Positions 4,902 through 5,150 of a DNA stretch of 5,150 nucleotides are shown piece after piece (within the stretch, counting starts at the first letter, position 1; each line of letters opens with the position of its first letter). Source of the DNA: Pseudomonadota bacterium (GTDB lineage Bacteria; Pseudomonadota; Alphaproteobacteria; Rhizobiales; Xanthobacteraceae); the NCBI GenBank assembly GCA_963205465.1, contig CAUJKG010000184.1, positions 1 to 5,150 on the forward strand. The letters run 5' to 3'. Under the pieces are notes generated by a model that saw only the letters and a list, made by a program, of their open reading frames with translations, was not told the DNA's origin and did not search any database. Made by a program: the position numbers and the translations under genes.

Positions 4902-5150
4902 TTATCTTCCTTCCGCAACAATGACCCGCGTTGACGGCGGGCTGGCATAAAGTTCCTGCACGAGATTAGCGCGGCGCGAGAGCACGGCGCGCTGGTTGAT
5001 CGAACCCTTGTCGGTCATCTCCCCGGCATCCATCGACGGCGGCTCATCCATCAGGAGAATGCGCGTGAGGCGGTTCGAACTACCGGTGCTTTCCTTGACG
5101 AAAGCGACGAGACGCTCCTTCACCTTCGCGCGCACGGCTTGCGCGTTCAG
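4902..5150 (-). CDS. fcs: Feruloyl-CoA synthase-type acyl-CoA ligase (C-terminal fragment, cut by window edge)
   Basis: Only the last 82 residues are in the window; the frame is open to the right edge, so the GTG at 5135 is not the start. The segment LLMDEPPSMDAGEMTDKG followed by SINQRAVLSRRANLVQELYA matches the C-terminal end of feruloyl-CoA synthases of the ANL (acyl/aryl-CoA synthetase) superfamily as I know them. The Lys in TDKGSINQR is the likely catalytic lysine of the adenylation half-reaction, the counterpart of the PxxxxGK lysine of other ANL enzymes. Feruloyl-CoA synthase turns ferulate, p-coumarate or caffeate, ATP and CoA into the cinnamoyl-CoA thioester, AMP and pyrophosphate. 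The gene is first of the visible operon, with its stop 1 base before the thiolase ATG; the promoter lies beyond the window. The ANL family is very likely. The feruloyl-CoA synthase subgroup rests on recalled motif likeness, and other aromatic or long-chain substrates are possible. Confidence 0.75.
   Translation of the reverse strand: MNAQAVRAKVKERLVAFVKESTGSSNRLTRILLMDEPPSMDAGEMTDKGSINQRAVLSRRANLVQELYASPPSTRVIVAEGR
4906..4912 (-). promoter_or_regulatory. Strong ribosome binding site of the thiolase gene
   Basis: AAGGAAG on the minus strand contains AGGA 7 bases before the ATG at 4900. It lies inside the last codons of the ligase gene and supports the 4900 start over the in-frame ATG at 4948. 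Confidence 0.7.

Noticed and set aside
3545..4924. A 459-codon open frame on the plus strand opposite the thiolase gene
   Set aside because: The thiolase on the other strand has every catalytic motif. This frame is Arg/His-rich low-quality sequence with no recognisable domain.

Overview
The window looks like chromosome of a high-GC alphaproteobacterium, most likely of the order Hyphomicrobiales (Bradyrhizobium/Rhodopseudomonas/Xanthobacteraceae type). I infer this from GC-rich third codon positions, the recognisable protein families and the gene style; no rRNA or other marker in the window fixes the taxon. It holds seven protein-coding genes, two of them cut by the window edges. I see no tRNA, rRNA, CRISPR, insertion sequence or phage gene.

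Left half, plus strand. The window opens inside a gene for a DapA/NanA-superfamily Schiff-base lyase (2-538). It has the catalytic Tyr and Lys but not the Arg typical of true dihydrodipicolinate synthase. After a 142-base gap with a plausible promoter comes a 368-residue short MetE-like methyltransferase (681-1787) with all four expected zinc ligands. A clear intrinsic terminator (1795-1828) follows and sits almost on the start of a MarR-family regulator gene (1843-2352).

Right half, minus strand, convergent with the regulator. Read in its own direction, a tight operon runs: C-terminus of a feruloyl-CoA synthase-type acyl-CoA ligase (enters at 5150, ends 4902), thiolase (4900-3638), short-chain 3-hydroxyacyl-CoA-type dehydrogenase (3635-2874), and a 4-hydroxybenzoyl-CoA-type thioesterase (2832-2395). 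The ligase-thiolase and thiolase-dehydrogenase gaps are 1 and 2 bases. Together these activities fit CoA-dependent beta-oxidative shortening of a hydroxycinnamate (p-coumarate, ferulate or similar): activation, oxidation of the beta-hydroxyacyl-CoA, thiolytic loss of acetyl-CoA, and release of a free hydroxybenzoate. The enoyl-CoA hydratase step is not in the window. The nearby MarR protein is a reasonable candidate for an aryl-CoA-sensing regulator of the operon.

The most unusual element is the junction between the dehydrogenase and thioesterase genes. Four tandem 14-base units (2833-2888) begin at the dehydrogenase's own C-terminal Met-Ala-Pro-Lys-stop and end at the thioesterase start codon. 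Each unit reads Met-(Ala/Pro)-Pro-Lys-stop, and each stop overlaps the next ATG (TGATG three times, then TAATG). It looks like a ladder of stop-start junctions made by tandem duplication of a gene end.
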